Both the position numbers and the translations under genes were made by a program. Below, one piece after another: positions 1 through 10,828 of a DNA stretch of 64,000 bases. The notes under the pieces are model-generated. The model had not been told where the DNA came from and did not search any database. It worked only from the letters and a program-made list of their open reading frames with translations. The stretch is taken from NCBI RefSeq assembly GCF_009017415.1, contig NC_092407.1, positions 3,658,001 through 3,722,000 of the forward strand. Reading direction: 5' to 3'. Numbering within the stretch: the stretch's first letter is position 1; each line of letters opens with the position of its first letter. The stretch comes from Aspergillus flavus. Its lineage: Eukaryota > Ascomycota > Eurotiomycetes > Eurotiales > Aspergillaceae.

Positions 1-350
1 GTTTGGGAGGGTAGGTGAGCCGCGATCTCTGCGACAGCCGTAGATACACAGTATACCAATACGGATATGAATATGTAGGAGCCGAGCAATGAGGCTGGGC
101 CACCGGCAGCTAAAGCTTGACCAGAACCGATAAACAACCCGGTTCCAAGTGTAGGTCCTATAGCCATTGTGCAATCAGAAGTAAAAATGGTATATGACGG
201 GGTTCTGTCACTGAACCGTGCATTGGGTCTCAAAGCATCGACACAGTACAGAATTCTTCGAACACACTCGAATGGTGCTAATGGAATGTGTGCGGTGCAA
301 ATGGATTTGAAGGTTGCTACTTCCTCCGTCGAGTCTATCGATAGCACCAT
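1..350 (-). CDS. Amino-acid permease, N-terminal part (cut by window edge)
   Basis: The reading frame runs from an ATG at 350 down to the window edge. Its inner part encodes the first membrane segments of a fungal amino-acid/polyamine permease: a GTGLFIGSGQALAAGGPA stretch is the hallmark TM1 motif, followed by a hydrophobic helix and an AEIAAHLPSQ loop. Proteins of this family import amino acids at the plasma membrane in symport with protons. The roughly 60 residues upstream of TM1 do not look like a normal permease N-terminus, which usually ends in a basic RH(L/I)xMIxLGG stretch; here the motif reads TMAIGPTLG with Pro replacing Gly. Either an intron ends at the AG near 160, the true start lies elsewhere, or the 5' end has decayed. 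The family call is firm and the start is not. Confidence 0.6.
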   Translation of the reverse strand, partial: MVLSIDSTEEVATFKSICTAHIPLAPFECVRRILYCVDALRPNARFSDRTPSYTIFTSDCTMAIGPTLGTGLFIGSGQALAAGGPASLLGSYIFISVLVYCVSTAVAEIAAHLPSQ

Positions 351-705
351 GGGGTGGGGGGCGCATGTCGTTTCGCCCAAGGAAGGAACCGTGGCCAGCG
401 CCGTGGCAATCAGGGGGAAAGCCCACAAGAGAAAGGACAAATAAATTAAGGGCAACTCGATTAAACGTATAATCAACTGTGCGAGACAAACAACCGAGCC
501 TGCCTACCCAATAATATAAGCCAGGGATGTATGGGTATCATTGTCTAGTAAACACAATAATAGGATGCTAGATCGTATAAAATCAAGGAGTAACCATGTC
601 CGTCTTGAAGTAACCATAGTCTTTCACGGATATCGCGAAAGAGAAGATAACAAGGCATTGCATCATGCGAGGACGGAAAGCATTGTCGTGACGAAAGCAT
701 GTCCA

Positions 706-1966
706 TCAAGAGGTCATATCAGCTTCGGCGTATTCCAGCCATTCGTCTGATAGGGATCTCTTCCAGAATCGTACAGTTCCATCGTCACCGGAGGAAATGA
801 GACAATCACCTGTGCGCGTTTAGCATATGTTTGGATAGAGGCGGGCAACCCAACAGGGTATTACTGACCAGCGTACGAAAAGCCCACCTGCCACACGTCT
901 AGATGTTTGCTGTCGATACACGCTACTTCCTTATAAGTATGTTTGAATTGGGCATCTCCTGTTGCCGAGCGACTGGCCATAGACATTGGAGCGCGACTCG
1001 CAAGGGCGGAACCTATACCCGATTGCGTTGTTGCACGGGTCGAAGATTGTGTGGATGGCCGGGATTGCTCGCCGTTCGAACCGTGAGGCTCATTGTCCGC
1101 GGCGGATGTGTAAATCTCGAAAATTCGGATGAATCCGTCCTTACAACCACTAGCAATAAGATCATAGCCGCGAACGGAGCCATTGGCCCAAGAGATATCT
1201 CTCACAAGACCCCCATGGCTCGACAGCTCAATTGCGTGATAGAAACGCCGACTGGCATCGGTGCGATATACTTTCACACTGTCCATAGCTGCCACTACGA
1301 GTGAGAGACTTTTACGATCCGAAGATGGTAAAACTGAGTGGGTGATATCGGTGGGGTCGTGGTGAAATTGCACCTTGAAACTTGTTTCCTCTCCTCTTTG
1401 GGGTGCAGTGCAAACACGAAATTGATCGAGAGGCTGCCAGTCCGCGAGTGTATCTGGACTTACGGGTTCCATGACCATCAGGAACCCATCTCGTGTGATG
1501 ACAGCAAGCCATGACTCAAGGTCAATGTTGCGGAAGTCAATTGAGACGAACGGATGCCGGTATGGTGCCGTCATGCGAAAGATAGACCGGAAGCGTCGGC
1601 CAGAGTTAGGAGGTTGGGTGACATCTTCTTGCCATATCTTGCACTTCATGTCTTCACCAACACTACCAATATGTTGGCCCGTAAAGGGGCCATTCCAGCT
1701 TGCCTAGGAAACCAGTTAATATGCATTTGACACAATACGGACTACAAGGTGAACTGAATACGAGGAAATGCGATCTTGCTTACATCGCGGATCTCAGCAT
1801 CATGTGCACGCCAGGTGTCTGTTAATTGCCATTCACCATCTTTCTGATCCCACACTTTCATACGATGATCAGAAGAGGCCGTAACAATGCGATTGCCATA
1901 AAAATTGAATTTAGTGACAGTTATCAAGTCACGATGACCAGCGTCGAAATCGGCGAATCCAGACAT
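706..1966 (-). CDS. seh1: Nucleoporin SEH1 (WD40 repeat)
   Basis: Model complement(join(706..809,869..1703,1784..1966)), 373 aa. It encodes a WD40 beta-propeller of the SEH1/SEC13 family, a subunit of the nuclear pore Y-complex (Nup84/Nup107) and of the SEACIT/GATOR2 TORC1-regulating complex. The start gives an N-terminal GHRDLITVTKFNFYGNRI blade, followed by SSDHRMKVWD and a WRAHDAEI repeat. Exon 2 resumes with WNGPFTGQHIGSVGED, then blades ending KCKIWQ, VKVYR and FIRIFE. A Ser/Thr-rich insertion of about 50 residues lies before the last blade. The final exon supplies SSGDDGTVRFWKR. Splice sites GTAAGC and GTCAGT keep frame exactly. It is divergent from ALG7 across 415 bp. The length matches fungal SEH1, somewhat longer than the yeast protein because of the insertion. 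Confidence 0.9.
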
Positions 1967-2381
1967 CTCGGACCGGGTTCAGGATCACCAATCAGAATTT
2001 CAGCGCCAGTCACCACACTGAGGGCAATAAACGCGCGTAACTAAGGGCCGATAGTTGCGTATGTGCCAAAAGAATGACGACGCTTTCACCTATGTATGGG
2101 ACCAAACGAGCCTTGCATGTGAAGCAGCAAGCGGGTCAATAAGGTCAAATTACGTAAGCCACGCGACGGCTCCATCCCGTTCAGGCAAAGTTGCGGATGA
2201 TCTTTGACTTTGACCTACCGCCAGAGATAAGCGGTCAAATTTATTTGGCAGAATGATGCTCATTATCGCCTTGAAGCCAGATTGCTTCTACAAGTGGTTC
2301 TCTCTATAGTTCCTTAGACTCTGTCTCAGTAGAGAGGAAGGCCTCCACCACTAGGGGAGCTATGCTGCAATTCTGTCATCT
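1967..2381. promoter_or_regulatory. Divergent promoter region, SEH1/ALG7
   Basis: This 415 bp spacer separates the start codons of two divergently transcribed housekeeping genes. No ORF of substance is visible. I recognise no strong TATA box or specific factor site. Confidence 0.55.
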
Positions 2382-3925
2382 ATGATGAATTCGAGCTCTC
2401 TTTCTCGCAAGGAGACCTGGCGTCTCTTGATGCTAGTGGGTATCTGCGCCGGCATCCTTCTCAACACTTTCCAGGATGAAGGCGCGCCTTTGGTAGCATC
2501 CATTGCCTTTACTGGGATTGTGTTTGCAGTTGCATACAGCCTAATCAAATGGCTGGGGCCGGTTTTCATGAAGGCAGGGTTAAAGGGAAGAGATATGGCG
2601 AAACCAAAGAGACCTGAAATGTATGTATGAACTTGACAATTGTTGCTATAATCGACTACGAAGCGCAATTACTAGATGATTTTGAAACTAACTGTCCCCT
2701 GTGCTAGCCCAGAGACAATGGGCGCAGTTTGCGCAGTCGTGTATCTTCTGGCGCTTATCTTCTTTATTCCCTTTGCTTTTTACAAAGATATCGTGGCAGC
2801 CACTTCAGGTGGAGGTAACCGAGATGTCGTTCTTGAAGTTCATCACGTTGAAACTGGTCGGATGCTCCACCGATTTCCTCACGGAAGGGTCTGTGATCCT
2901 CCAACTGCTTTCGGGTTTAATCAGTATATTGACAAAGCCTGTAGCTTGCATCTTACCTCTCTGGACTCCTTTCCCTGCAATGTATTGTCATCTTGGGATT
3001 GGGTGATGACCTTCTTGACATTCGATGGAGACACAAAGTTCTCATACCAGCTTTTGGAGCAATTCCAATGCTTATAGTTTACTTTGTGGACTTTGGTGTC
3101 ACACAGGTTGTCGTTCCGGTGCCCTTGCAGCCCTACTTGGGCGCATTTGTCGACCTCGGATGGCTGTATTACGTATACATGGCTGCGGTGGCTATCTTCT
3201 GCCCCAACTCCATCAACATGTTGGCAGGGATTAATGGAGTTGAGGTAGCTCAATCTCTGGTGATCGCAATCTTGCTCATAGCAAATGATGCGCTGTATCT
3301 TGCGCCGATCACGCCGTATCCCCACCCCGCCACTGATTCGCATCTCTTCTCCCTTTATTTCTTGCTTCCGTTTGTTGGAGTGTCGCTGGCCCTGTTGTTG
3401 CACAACTGGTACCCCTCCAAAGTGTTTGTCGGGGATACCTACTGTTATTTCGCGGGGATGGTATTCGCCGTCGTTGGTATTCTGGGGCATTTCAGTAAGA
3501 CGTTACTTCTGCTTTTCATACCGCAGATATTCAATTTCCTGTATTCGACCCCGCAACTTTTCAAGTTGATTCCTTGTCCTCGGCACAGATTACCCAAGTT
3601 CAATGCTTTGACTGGACAGCTTGACGCTTCCGTAACGGAGTGGACAGTACCACCTTCGCCACTAATCGCCGCTGGCCTGGAGCTCCTTCATCAGCTGCGA
3701 TTGGTGCGTGTTACGAAGAATGATCATGGTCAAATTGTGGAGTCGACTAACTTGACGATACTCAATCTGTGGCTGGTGTGGATGGGCCCAATGAAAGAGA
3801 ATCGGCTGGCTTGGAATATGGTCGCAGTTCAAGTCGTTTGTGGACTTTTTGGTTTATTTGTGCGGCATCGACTAGCATTGCTAGTATTCCGGGAAGATAA
3901 CCGGGCATCTTGGTACCAATTATAG
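2382..3925 (+). CDS. alg7: UDP-GlcNAc:dolichyl-phosphate GlcNAc-1-phosphotransferase
   Basis: Model join(2382..2620,2708..2888,2945..3925), 466 aa. ALG7/GPT performs the first step of N-glycan precursor synthesis in the ER membrane, moving GlcNAc-1-phosphate from UDP-GlcNAc to dolichyl phosphate; it is the tunicamycin target. Family motifs are clear across exon joins: KRPEIPETMG, the loop YKDIVAATSGGGNRDVVLE, HVETGRMLHRFPHG, the Mg-binding GLGDDLLDIRWRHK, NSINMLAGINGVE, and the HNWYPSKVFVGDTY segment with FAGM. About ten hydrophobic helices are present. Introns of 87 and 56 bp have donors GTATGT and GTCTGT; joining them restores the family sequence exactly. The protein ends after a long hydrophobic C-terminus with ASWYQL. 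Two in-frame ATG codons overlap at the start (2382 and 2385); the first is used here. Confidence 0.95.
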
Positions 3926-5540
3926 ATTTAAAGATCGATAGAAATCAACTAGAAACAGTTTTGATTGATATACTTTGTATTCCGTCAGAAAACCCTGCGC
4001 GTAGATCAATTAGGATTGGCTTATGCAGGCTTTCAGGAAACCAATGTTGAGTAGGCGAAACAAGACTCCTTCGTTAGAACAGAGTAAAGCCCGAGCTATC
4101 GATACAGAATAGAGCCGAGAATGGACCCATTACCAATCGTCAGTGAATCTACAGGCAAGGCGCTTAACGATATCTCCACTATTCTTCATCAGAACTCCAC
4201 ACCTCACGACCTCATGCTGGTCAGCCTCATAATAACAGAGTTATTCCTCCCCTCCTCAGAGCTGACTTGGCATGTCCATCTATTGACTATAGGTGAGGAG
4301 GGAGCGTCTACAAGAGCTTTATATTCTCTGCCTCATTTCTTAAATTTACTACCTTTTGATTTTGGTAGGTTAAAGAAGTGGTAGTTCGGAGTGAGAGATC
4401 ATATGTATAAGGATTCTCAGAATTGGTTAAAATTATATCAAAAAATACTAATTTTAAATAGAATAACATATACTATCTGTACTATAAGCTCGATGCTTGG
4501 GAAACGTGGGACTAGAATCAGAGCCAAGGTATAGTAACATACTGTAGTGAAAGGGTTTATTCTGCTATGTCAACTCGAACAAAGATAGGTGTGAATTTAG
4601 GCAGCACTGGGAGTCTTCTCAATCTTGTAGTATTCTTAATAAGGTAGAAGGTGGCTTTACCGAGCTCCCCTTTGCTTTCTTTTCAGAAGCGGGTGTTTCC
4701 TGTAATCCTATAGTCTCTTGTATTTTTCATGGGCAAACTAGTGGTCTATTAAGCTTGACAAGGTAAGTTACTAGTAGTATAGCCACGCTTCCGTGCCCTT
4801 AGTCTCGATGTCTATATCTTTGACTTCAGCAAAGTGGGCAATTTACCTCAGAGCGGCGCTGATTCAACGCCTCAGCTCTTAACTACTTGAGATAGGTAAG
4901 TTCAATGTTTTTAGGGGATTAGTTTCACCATTCTCCGCATCCAGTTAAGATTCTGGGTGGAAAAGCTTCCCGATAGAATATCATGTAACTGGTCCCCTGC
5001 TGTCCCGTGGGTATACTGTACCGCCTGATTTCCAACTGAGATCCAAGATTGTGTATTCAACCCTTTCCGAAGGATCCAACTTTCATGATGACCAATTTCG
5101 GAACAAACAGTTCGGTATTGCGACAAAGTTTACGTAACTCCGAGTTGCCAATGTTGGGGATATGATGCACAACAGTCATCTTATTGCCCGGAGATAAACG
5201 GGCTATTCAGCGGCCAGCCCCACCGGACCCCGGAGTTAAGGTATATACTAACCCATCCCTGTCGCCGATCCCGCTTATTCAACCTGTCATCCATCCGCAT
5301 TAGCGTTTCTTCACCCCATGGAAAGGTCAACTCAAACACCTATTCAATTGCGGTTATGATGTAGCTTTATTTCATAACTCCGTCGGCTTATTCTGCAGCA
5401 TCTAAGAGTGGGTCCACCATGGGAGTTATAAATACTGACCGCAACCGGCACTGAGGTGTATGGTTCTTGGGTACGTTACTTAGTATCAATTTCTCATCTA
5501 AAGCTTTATTCTATACACTCTTAAGAGTCTCTATTTCAAC
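3926..5540. other. Intergenic region with no supported gene
   Basis: This 1.6 kb region lies between ALG7 and the aldo-keto reductase. A stretch around 4380-4470 is markedly A/T-rich. A short frame at 4121-4384 (87 codons) has no recognisable domain and may be chance; it is not called a gene. The last several hundred bases should hold the reductase promoter. No repeat or RNA gene was recognised. Confidence 0.5.
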
Positions 5541-6695
5541 ATGTCCGAGATATTCGCACCTGCCCCAGAGCCCTCGACTGAGCTGGGTCGCTACCGCGTC
5601 CTCTCTTCGACTGCCGGCATCCGCGTTTCGCCACTGCAACTGGGTGCTATGTCTATTGGGGATTCATGGTCTCACTTTATGGGATCTATGGACAAGGAAT
5701 CTTCTTTCAAACTGCTGGATGCCTTTGTCGAAGCTGGAGGCAATTTTATCGACACTGCCAACAACTACCAAAATGAGCAATCAGAAGCCTGGATAGGCGA
5801 ATGGATGACTTCCCGGAAGAATCGTGATCAACTTGTCATTGCGACCAAGTTTACTACGGACTACAAGTCTCATGCACTAGGAAAGGGAAACGCACCTAAC
5901 CACTGCGGTAACCACCGCCGCAGTCTACACATGAGCGTGCGCGACTCTCTGCGTAAGCTCCAAACTGACTGGATCGATATTCTGTACCTTCACTGGTGGG
6001 ATCATACCACCTCTATCGAGGAAATCATGGACAGCCTTCACATTTTGGTGGAACAGGGCAAAGTGCTCTACCTAGGAATCTCAGATTCCCCTGCGTGGGT
6101 TGTGAGTGCCGCCAACACCTATGCTCGAGCTCATGGCAAGACGCCCTTCAGTATCTACCAGGGCCGGTGGAATGTGATGCTTCGTGATTTCGAACGTGAG
6201 ATTATCCCTATGGCGCGCCATTTTGGGATGGCCCTGGCACCTTGGGATGTCCTCGGCGGCGGCAAGTTCCAGACCAAGAAAGCATTAGAGGAGCGGAAGA
6301 AGAAGAATGAAGGATTGCGAAGCTTGACCGGCGCAGGCGAGCAGACCGAGGAGGAAGTTAAAATGAGCGAGGCACTGGCCAAGGTTGCCTCAGAGCATGG
6401 CATTGAGTCTGTAACAGCTGTTGCTCTGGCCTATGTCATGCACAAGACACCTAATGTCTTCCCCCTGGTTGGCGGCAGAAAGGTGGAACACTTACACGAC
6501 AATATCCAGGCTTTGAAGATTAAGTTAACACCGGAGCAAATCGAATACCTCGAGAGTGTCCGGCCACTGGATGTCGGATTTCCTAATAACTTCATTGGAC
6601 CCGACCCGAAGGTGACAGGCCGAGCGTCTGGATTGCTAGCAGCGAACGCACAGCTAGCCTTTGTGCCGGCATCCAAACCTATCACTCCGCCTTAA
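5541..6695 (+). CDS. Aldo-keto reductase, aryl-alcohol dehydrogenase type
   Basis: Single exon, 384 aa, the usual length for fungal aryl-alcohol dehydrogenases (AAD) and the norsolorinic-acid-reductase-like branch of the aldo-keto reductases. The catalytic tetrad is visible in order: Asp71 and Tyr76 in FIDTANNYQ, Lys103 in IATKF and His151 in LYLHWWD. The TIM-barrel signature [10 protein letters not shown] follows, and the NADPH-binding end [11 protein letters not shown] with the [10 protein letters not shown] helix is intact. It probably reduces aldehydes or ketones with NADPH in the cytosol; the substrate cannot be inferred. Neighbours are primary-metabolism genes, so a role in a secondary-metabolite cluster is not supported. 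An alternative name would be a NorA-like reductase; the sequence cannot separate the two. Confidence 0.9.
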   Translation: MSEIFAPAPEPSTELGRYRVLSSTAGIRVSPLQLGAMSIGDSWSHFMGSMDKESSFKLLDAFVEAGGNFIDTANNYQNEQSEAWIGEWMTSRKNRDQLVIATKFTTDYKSHALGKGNAPNHCGNHRRSLHMSVRDSLRKLQTDWIDILYLHWWDHTTSIEEIMDSLHILVEQGKVLYLGISDSPAWVVSAANTYARAHGKTPFSIYQGRWNVMLRDFEREIIPMARHFGMALAPWDVLGGGKFQTKKALEERKKKNEGLRSLTGAGEQTEEEVKMSEALAKVASEHGIESVTAVALAYVMHKTPNVFPLVGGRKVEHLHDNIQALKIKLTPEQIEYLESVRPLDVGFPNNFIGPDPKVTGRASGLLAANAQLAFVPASKPITPP

Positions 6696-7415
6696 GGAGT
6701 TTCGTGATTTATACGGCGCCGGGGGGTCTTACTGAGATTTGAATGTGTATATAAGAAACTGTACAAAGAAGAGAATTTATTACGTCATAGCACGTTCCAA
6801 GTTTAAATTATTGCTTCCACAAGGGAGTACCTCAAGATGCTCGTTTTATGATGAAGACACGTACTCCATGATCCTCATTATACAAATATATGGAGCGAGC
6901 TACTTCGTCGACTTTGTACTCGGGTCTGGCCATGTGACTCAACCATTGATAAGTACTACAGTACTCCGTATGCATCGGACCATAAGGAGCTTTCTCACAC
7001 TAGTGACGCAGTGTAACAGCATGGTTAATCTAGCGGGTTTCTTGCCTCAAAATCAAGCAATCACATCCCCAACGTTAGTCAGGACCCGTGATCTCCGCCG
7101 TGGCTAAGCGCGCAGCCACCGGTGTCGGCCCCCCCGGGAACTGTGGGGGCGTCAATATCGTCCAATTGCCACCCGGATATTGGCCGCTGACCAGCCGAGA
7201 TCGGGGATGCCCCTCGATGGTCGCGCTGCGACATCGCGGTCTTAAAGAGGGTTAAAATGTTCCCCAAGGTATCTCTGTACTCGTCCAGATTCCCCAGATA
7301 TAATTTCTTCACAACCGTTGGCGAAGACGCAAACAGTTGAGTCTGTGTCTAGTCAGTTTGCTTGTTTCCATACCTCCCTCCTTTCCCTCTTTCATAACCC
7401 TCTCCTCTGCCCCTC
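6696..7415. promoter_or_regulatory. Spacer and LEU1 promoter region
   Basis: This 720 bp lies between the reductase stop and the LEU1 start. A frame of 122 codons at 6739-7107 has biased composition and no domain, so I treat it as chance. The proximal part is C/T-rich just before the ATG, a common fungal promoter feature. A CCG-N4-CGG site at 7119 is listed separately. Confidence 0.5.
7119..7128. promoter_or_regulatory. Candidate Leu3/LeuB site CCGGTGTCGG
   Basis: The sequence fits CCG-N4-CGG, the recognition form known for the Zn2Cys6 regulator Leu3 of yeast and LeuB of Aspergillus, which control leucine genes in response to alpha-isopropylmalate. It lies 288-297 bp before the LEU1 ATG. A palindrome of six fixed bases is expected about once per 4 kb, so the position is suggestive but not proof. 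Confidence 0.45.
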
Positions 7416-9946
7416 ATGCCTGCTGCCGATAAGAAACCCAGGACCTTGTACGACAAGGTCTTGGATGCGCACATTGTTAATGAGCAAGAAGATGGCACTC
7501 TCTTGCTGTATATCGGTATGTTATAGCCCTTCGTTCTGATTTTATCTCCAATTCATGTCAACTAACATTGTTCTGCAGATAGACATCTTGTCCACGAAGT
7601 GACTTCACCAGTAAGTAGCGCCACGCCACACGATTCGAGTCATCCTATCCATTGACTTGTTCCGGATGATACTTTCGCAAAGGTCTAACACTCCATAGCA
7701 AGCCTTTGAGGGCCTCAAGAATGCTGGTCGGAAAGTCCGCCGGCCTGACTGCACTCTTGTCACAGTTGATCACGTACGTCAACAATATTTTCCTATTATG
7801 ATTTTTCACTGTCCCCATGAGATTGAAGCTAACCCATGAGCAGAACATCCCGACATCTACTCGCAAGAACTTCAAGAATGTCGAAGAATTCATCGAAGAG
7901 ACCGACTCCCGTTTGCAATGTACCACACTGGAAGAGAACGTAAAGGACTTCGGGCTCACATATTTCGGCATGGGAGATAAGCGTCAGGGTATTGTTCATA
8001 TCATTGGTCCAGAGCAGGGTTTCACTCTTCCTGGAACGACGGTCGTTTGTGGTGACAGCCATACCTCGACACACGGTGCCTTTGGTTCCCTCGCTTTCGG
8101 TATCGGTACAAGTGAAGTCGAACACGTCCTCGCCACCCAGACCCTTATCTCTCGCAGAAGCAAGAACATGCGTATCCAAGTCGATGGGGAGCTCCCCGCA
8201 GGTGTCACCAGTAAGGATGTTGTCCTCCACATCATTGGTGTTATCGGAACTGCTGGAGGTACTGGTGCCGTTATCGAATTCTGCGGCTCTGTTATTCGCG
8301 GCTTGAGCATGGAGGCTCGTATGTCGATGTGCAACATGTCTATTGAGGCTGGTGCTCGTGCTGGCATGATCGCACCCGACCAGATCACGTTCGACTACCT
8401 CAAGGGTCGTCCTCTCGCCCCGAAGTACGACAGTGCTGAGTGGAAGAAGGCTGTCAACTACTGGTCCAGTCTGGCTTCTGATGAAGACGCCGTCTACGAC
8501 AAGACAATCGTGCTTGATGGCAAGGACATCATCCCAACCGTCTCTTGGGGTACTTCTCCTCAGGATGTTGTTCCTATCAATGGTGTTGTTCCAGGGCCGG
8601 ATGATTTTGAGGATGAGAACCGCAAACTTGCCTGCAAGCGCGCACTTGAGTACATGGGTCTCGTGGCTGGTACTCCTATGAAGGAGGTCCAGATTGACAA
8701 GGTCTTCATCGGCTCTTGCACGAACGCTCGTATTGAAGATCTGCGGGCAGCTGCCAAGGTTGTTAGGGGTAAGAAGATCGCCCCTAATGTCAAGCGCGCG
8801 ATGGTCGTCCCTGGTTCTGGTCTCGTGAAGGAACAGGCTGAAGCCGAAGGTCTCGACAAGATCTTCACTGATGCTGGCTTTGAGTGGAGAGAAGCTGGTT
8901 GCTCCATGTGCCTGGGTATGAACCCCGATATTCTCTCGCCCAAGGAGCGCTGTGCTAGTACTTCGAACCGTAATTTCGAAGGTCGCCAGGGTGCTCAGGG
9001 TCGTACCCACCTGATGTCCCCTGCCATGGCTGCGGCAGCTGGTATCGTCGGAAAGCTTGCGGATGTTCGTGAGCATGTTGTCACTAGCCCCGTTCTGGGT
9101 AAGGTGCAACCCAGGGTTGATGTCCAGCCAGAGGCGGAAGATGTCGACACTGAGGAAGAACTCGACCGCATCTTGGACCAGCCCGCAGACAACGAACCCC
9201 ACACCAACACCTCTGGCGGCTCGAGCGCTGGCTTGCCCAAGTTCACCACCCTTAAGGGCATTGCCGCCCCCATGAACCGCTCCAACGTCGACACTGACGC
9301 CATCATTCCCAAGCAGTTCCTGAAGACCATCAAGCGTACTGGTCTCGGCAGCGCGCTCTTCTACGAACTGCGCTACAAGGATGGCCAGGAAGACCCCGAA
9401 TTCATCCTGAACCAGGGTGTCTACCGCAACTCCAAGATCCTGGTTGTCACCGGCCCCAACTTCGGCTGCGGTAGCTCTCGTGAACACGCACCCTGGGCCC
9501 TCCTCGACTTCGGCATCAAGTGTGTCATCGCTCCCTCCTTCGCTGACATCTTCTTCAACAACACCTTCAAGAACGGCATGCTCCCCATCCCGATCTCCGA
9601 CGAAGCTGCTCTGCAGAAGATCGCCGCGGAGGCCAGCGCAGGTCGCGAGATCGAAATCGACCTTGTCAACCAGGAAATCAAGGATGCCCAGGGCAACAAG
9701 CTTTCCGGATTCGATGTTGACGCTTTCCGCAAGCACTGCCTGGTCAATGGCCTGGACGACATCGGCCTCACTCTGCAGATGGAAGACAAGATCCGCGCAT
9801 TCGAGACCAAGCGCACTCTCGAAACCCCCTGGCTCGATGGAAGTGGGTACCTGAAGCGTGGCAACCGTGGCGCTACCATGGTTCAGGCTGCCCCTGTCCC
9901 TAAGACTAACCGGGGAGATGTCAAGACCGAACCTTTGGAATGGTAA
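7416..9946 (+). CDS. leu1: 3-isopropylmalate dehydratase (isopropylmalate isomerase)
   Basis: Model join(7416..7515,7579..7610,7699..7773,7844..9946), 769 aa. It converts 2-isopropylmalate to 3-isopropylmalate in leucine synthesis, using a 4Fe-4S cluster. Fungal enzymes fuse the large (LeuC) and small (LeuD) subunits, as seen here. Exon 1 gives [19 protein letters not shown], and exons 2 and 3 restore [16 protein letters not shown]. The LeuC part holds [15 protein letters not shown], and the cluster cysteines are at about 361 (FIGSCTN), 422 and 425 (CSMCLG). The LeuD part holds [16 protein letters not shown] and [14 protein letters not shown] linker rich in Asp, Glu and Thr joins the halves near residue 450. 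The small 5' exons are all canonical (donors GTATGT, GTAAGT and GTACGT). Confidence 0.96.
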
Positions 9947-10828
9947 ATAAAAAGTTCCAGTCTCGTTAGATTTTTCTCTTTCCTTTTACATTTCGGGTAC
10001 GATACGACGTTTATGCAGCTATACTCTCTTGATTCTTGGTAATAGGTTATACTGGCGAAGGAATTATTACAACCACTTTGGGAATGGTCTCGGGCTAAGA
10101 ATGATTATTTATACCTGATCAGCTAGATAACTAAAAGAAGCCTAGCTCTCACAACGAATACAATAACTATTTAATAAGTGCATCTGCAGTTCCTTGTCCA
10201 GAATTATGATTAACAATCCATCTCACATACTCTACCAACAAACACGCAGTCGAAATCAAGGGTTGATCAGAAAAACTCATAAAAATGTCCAAACAACAAG
10301 AACACAAAACTGACAACCCAACAACAGCATCATGGATATAAAGAGCGACAGAACAAAGCTCAATGAACAAGCGCATCATCAAAGCAAAAGAGCAAAAACT
10401 TTCAAACCATCCATGCGTTTGTATAAGGAACGTAACGACATCCGATTCATCATCAATAAATAACCCATTAAAGCATCATATATGCAGTGAGATCGTTTCT
10501 CCCCCCTCCACCGACGATGCGGGAGGGAGGTATGTAAAGTGAGAGTCTCCACATCGGACGTCAGACATAAAATGTTAATGTACAAGAAAAATCCTGGTTG
10601 CTTTTTCTGTGTTCCTCCTCTTGCTTCTATCGAGTCCCCCGCTTTCTGGCGCTGTGAGATTTTTTTTTTTTTTTTTTTTGGTTTTTTGAGAGTCTATTGG
10701 TTGGTTTGGAGCCCGTGCCGTGCCGTGGCTCTATGCGTGTAGATGCCGGGTGCATATTATATTATATTGTTATATACGGAGAGTTTGGGGGCGGTTGAGG
10801 GTCGGGTATAGAGCGTATCAGGGTTGGC
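9947..10828. other. Convergent 3' region, LEU1 / glucan synthase
   Basis: This 882 bp between two tail-to-tail genes presumably holds both 3' UTRs and polyadenylation signals. It contains an uninterrupted run of 20 T at 10660-10679. No gene was recognised. Confidence 0.5.

Noticed and set aside
4121..4384. An 87-codon frame (+) after ALG7
   Set aside because: It has no domain, no credible splice continuation and is embedded in A/T-rich spacer; it cannot be supported.
6739..7107. A 122-codon frame (+) between the aldo-keto reductase and LEU1
   Set aside because: It has irregular composition and no recognisable motif or splice neighbours, and it overlaps the LEU1 promoter.
7829..9736. A 635-codon open frame antisense to LEU1
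   Set aside because: It is the antisense shadow of a long, codon-biased gene; no domain is seen and the sense strand encodes a complete enzyme.
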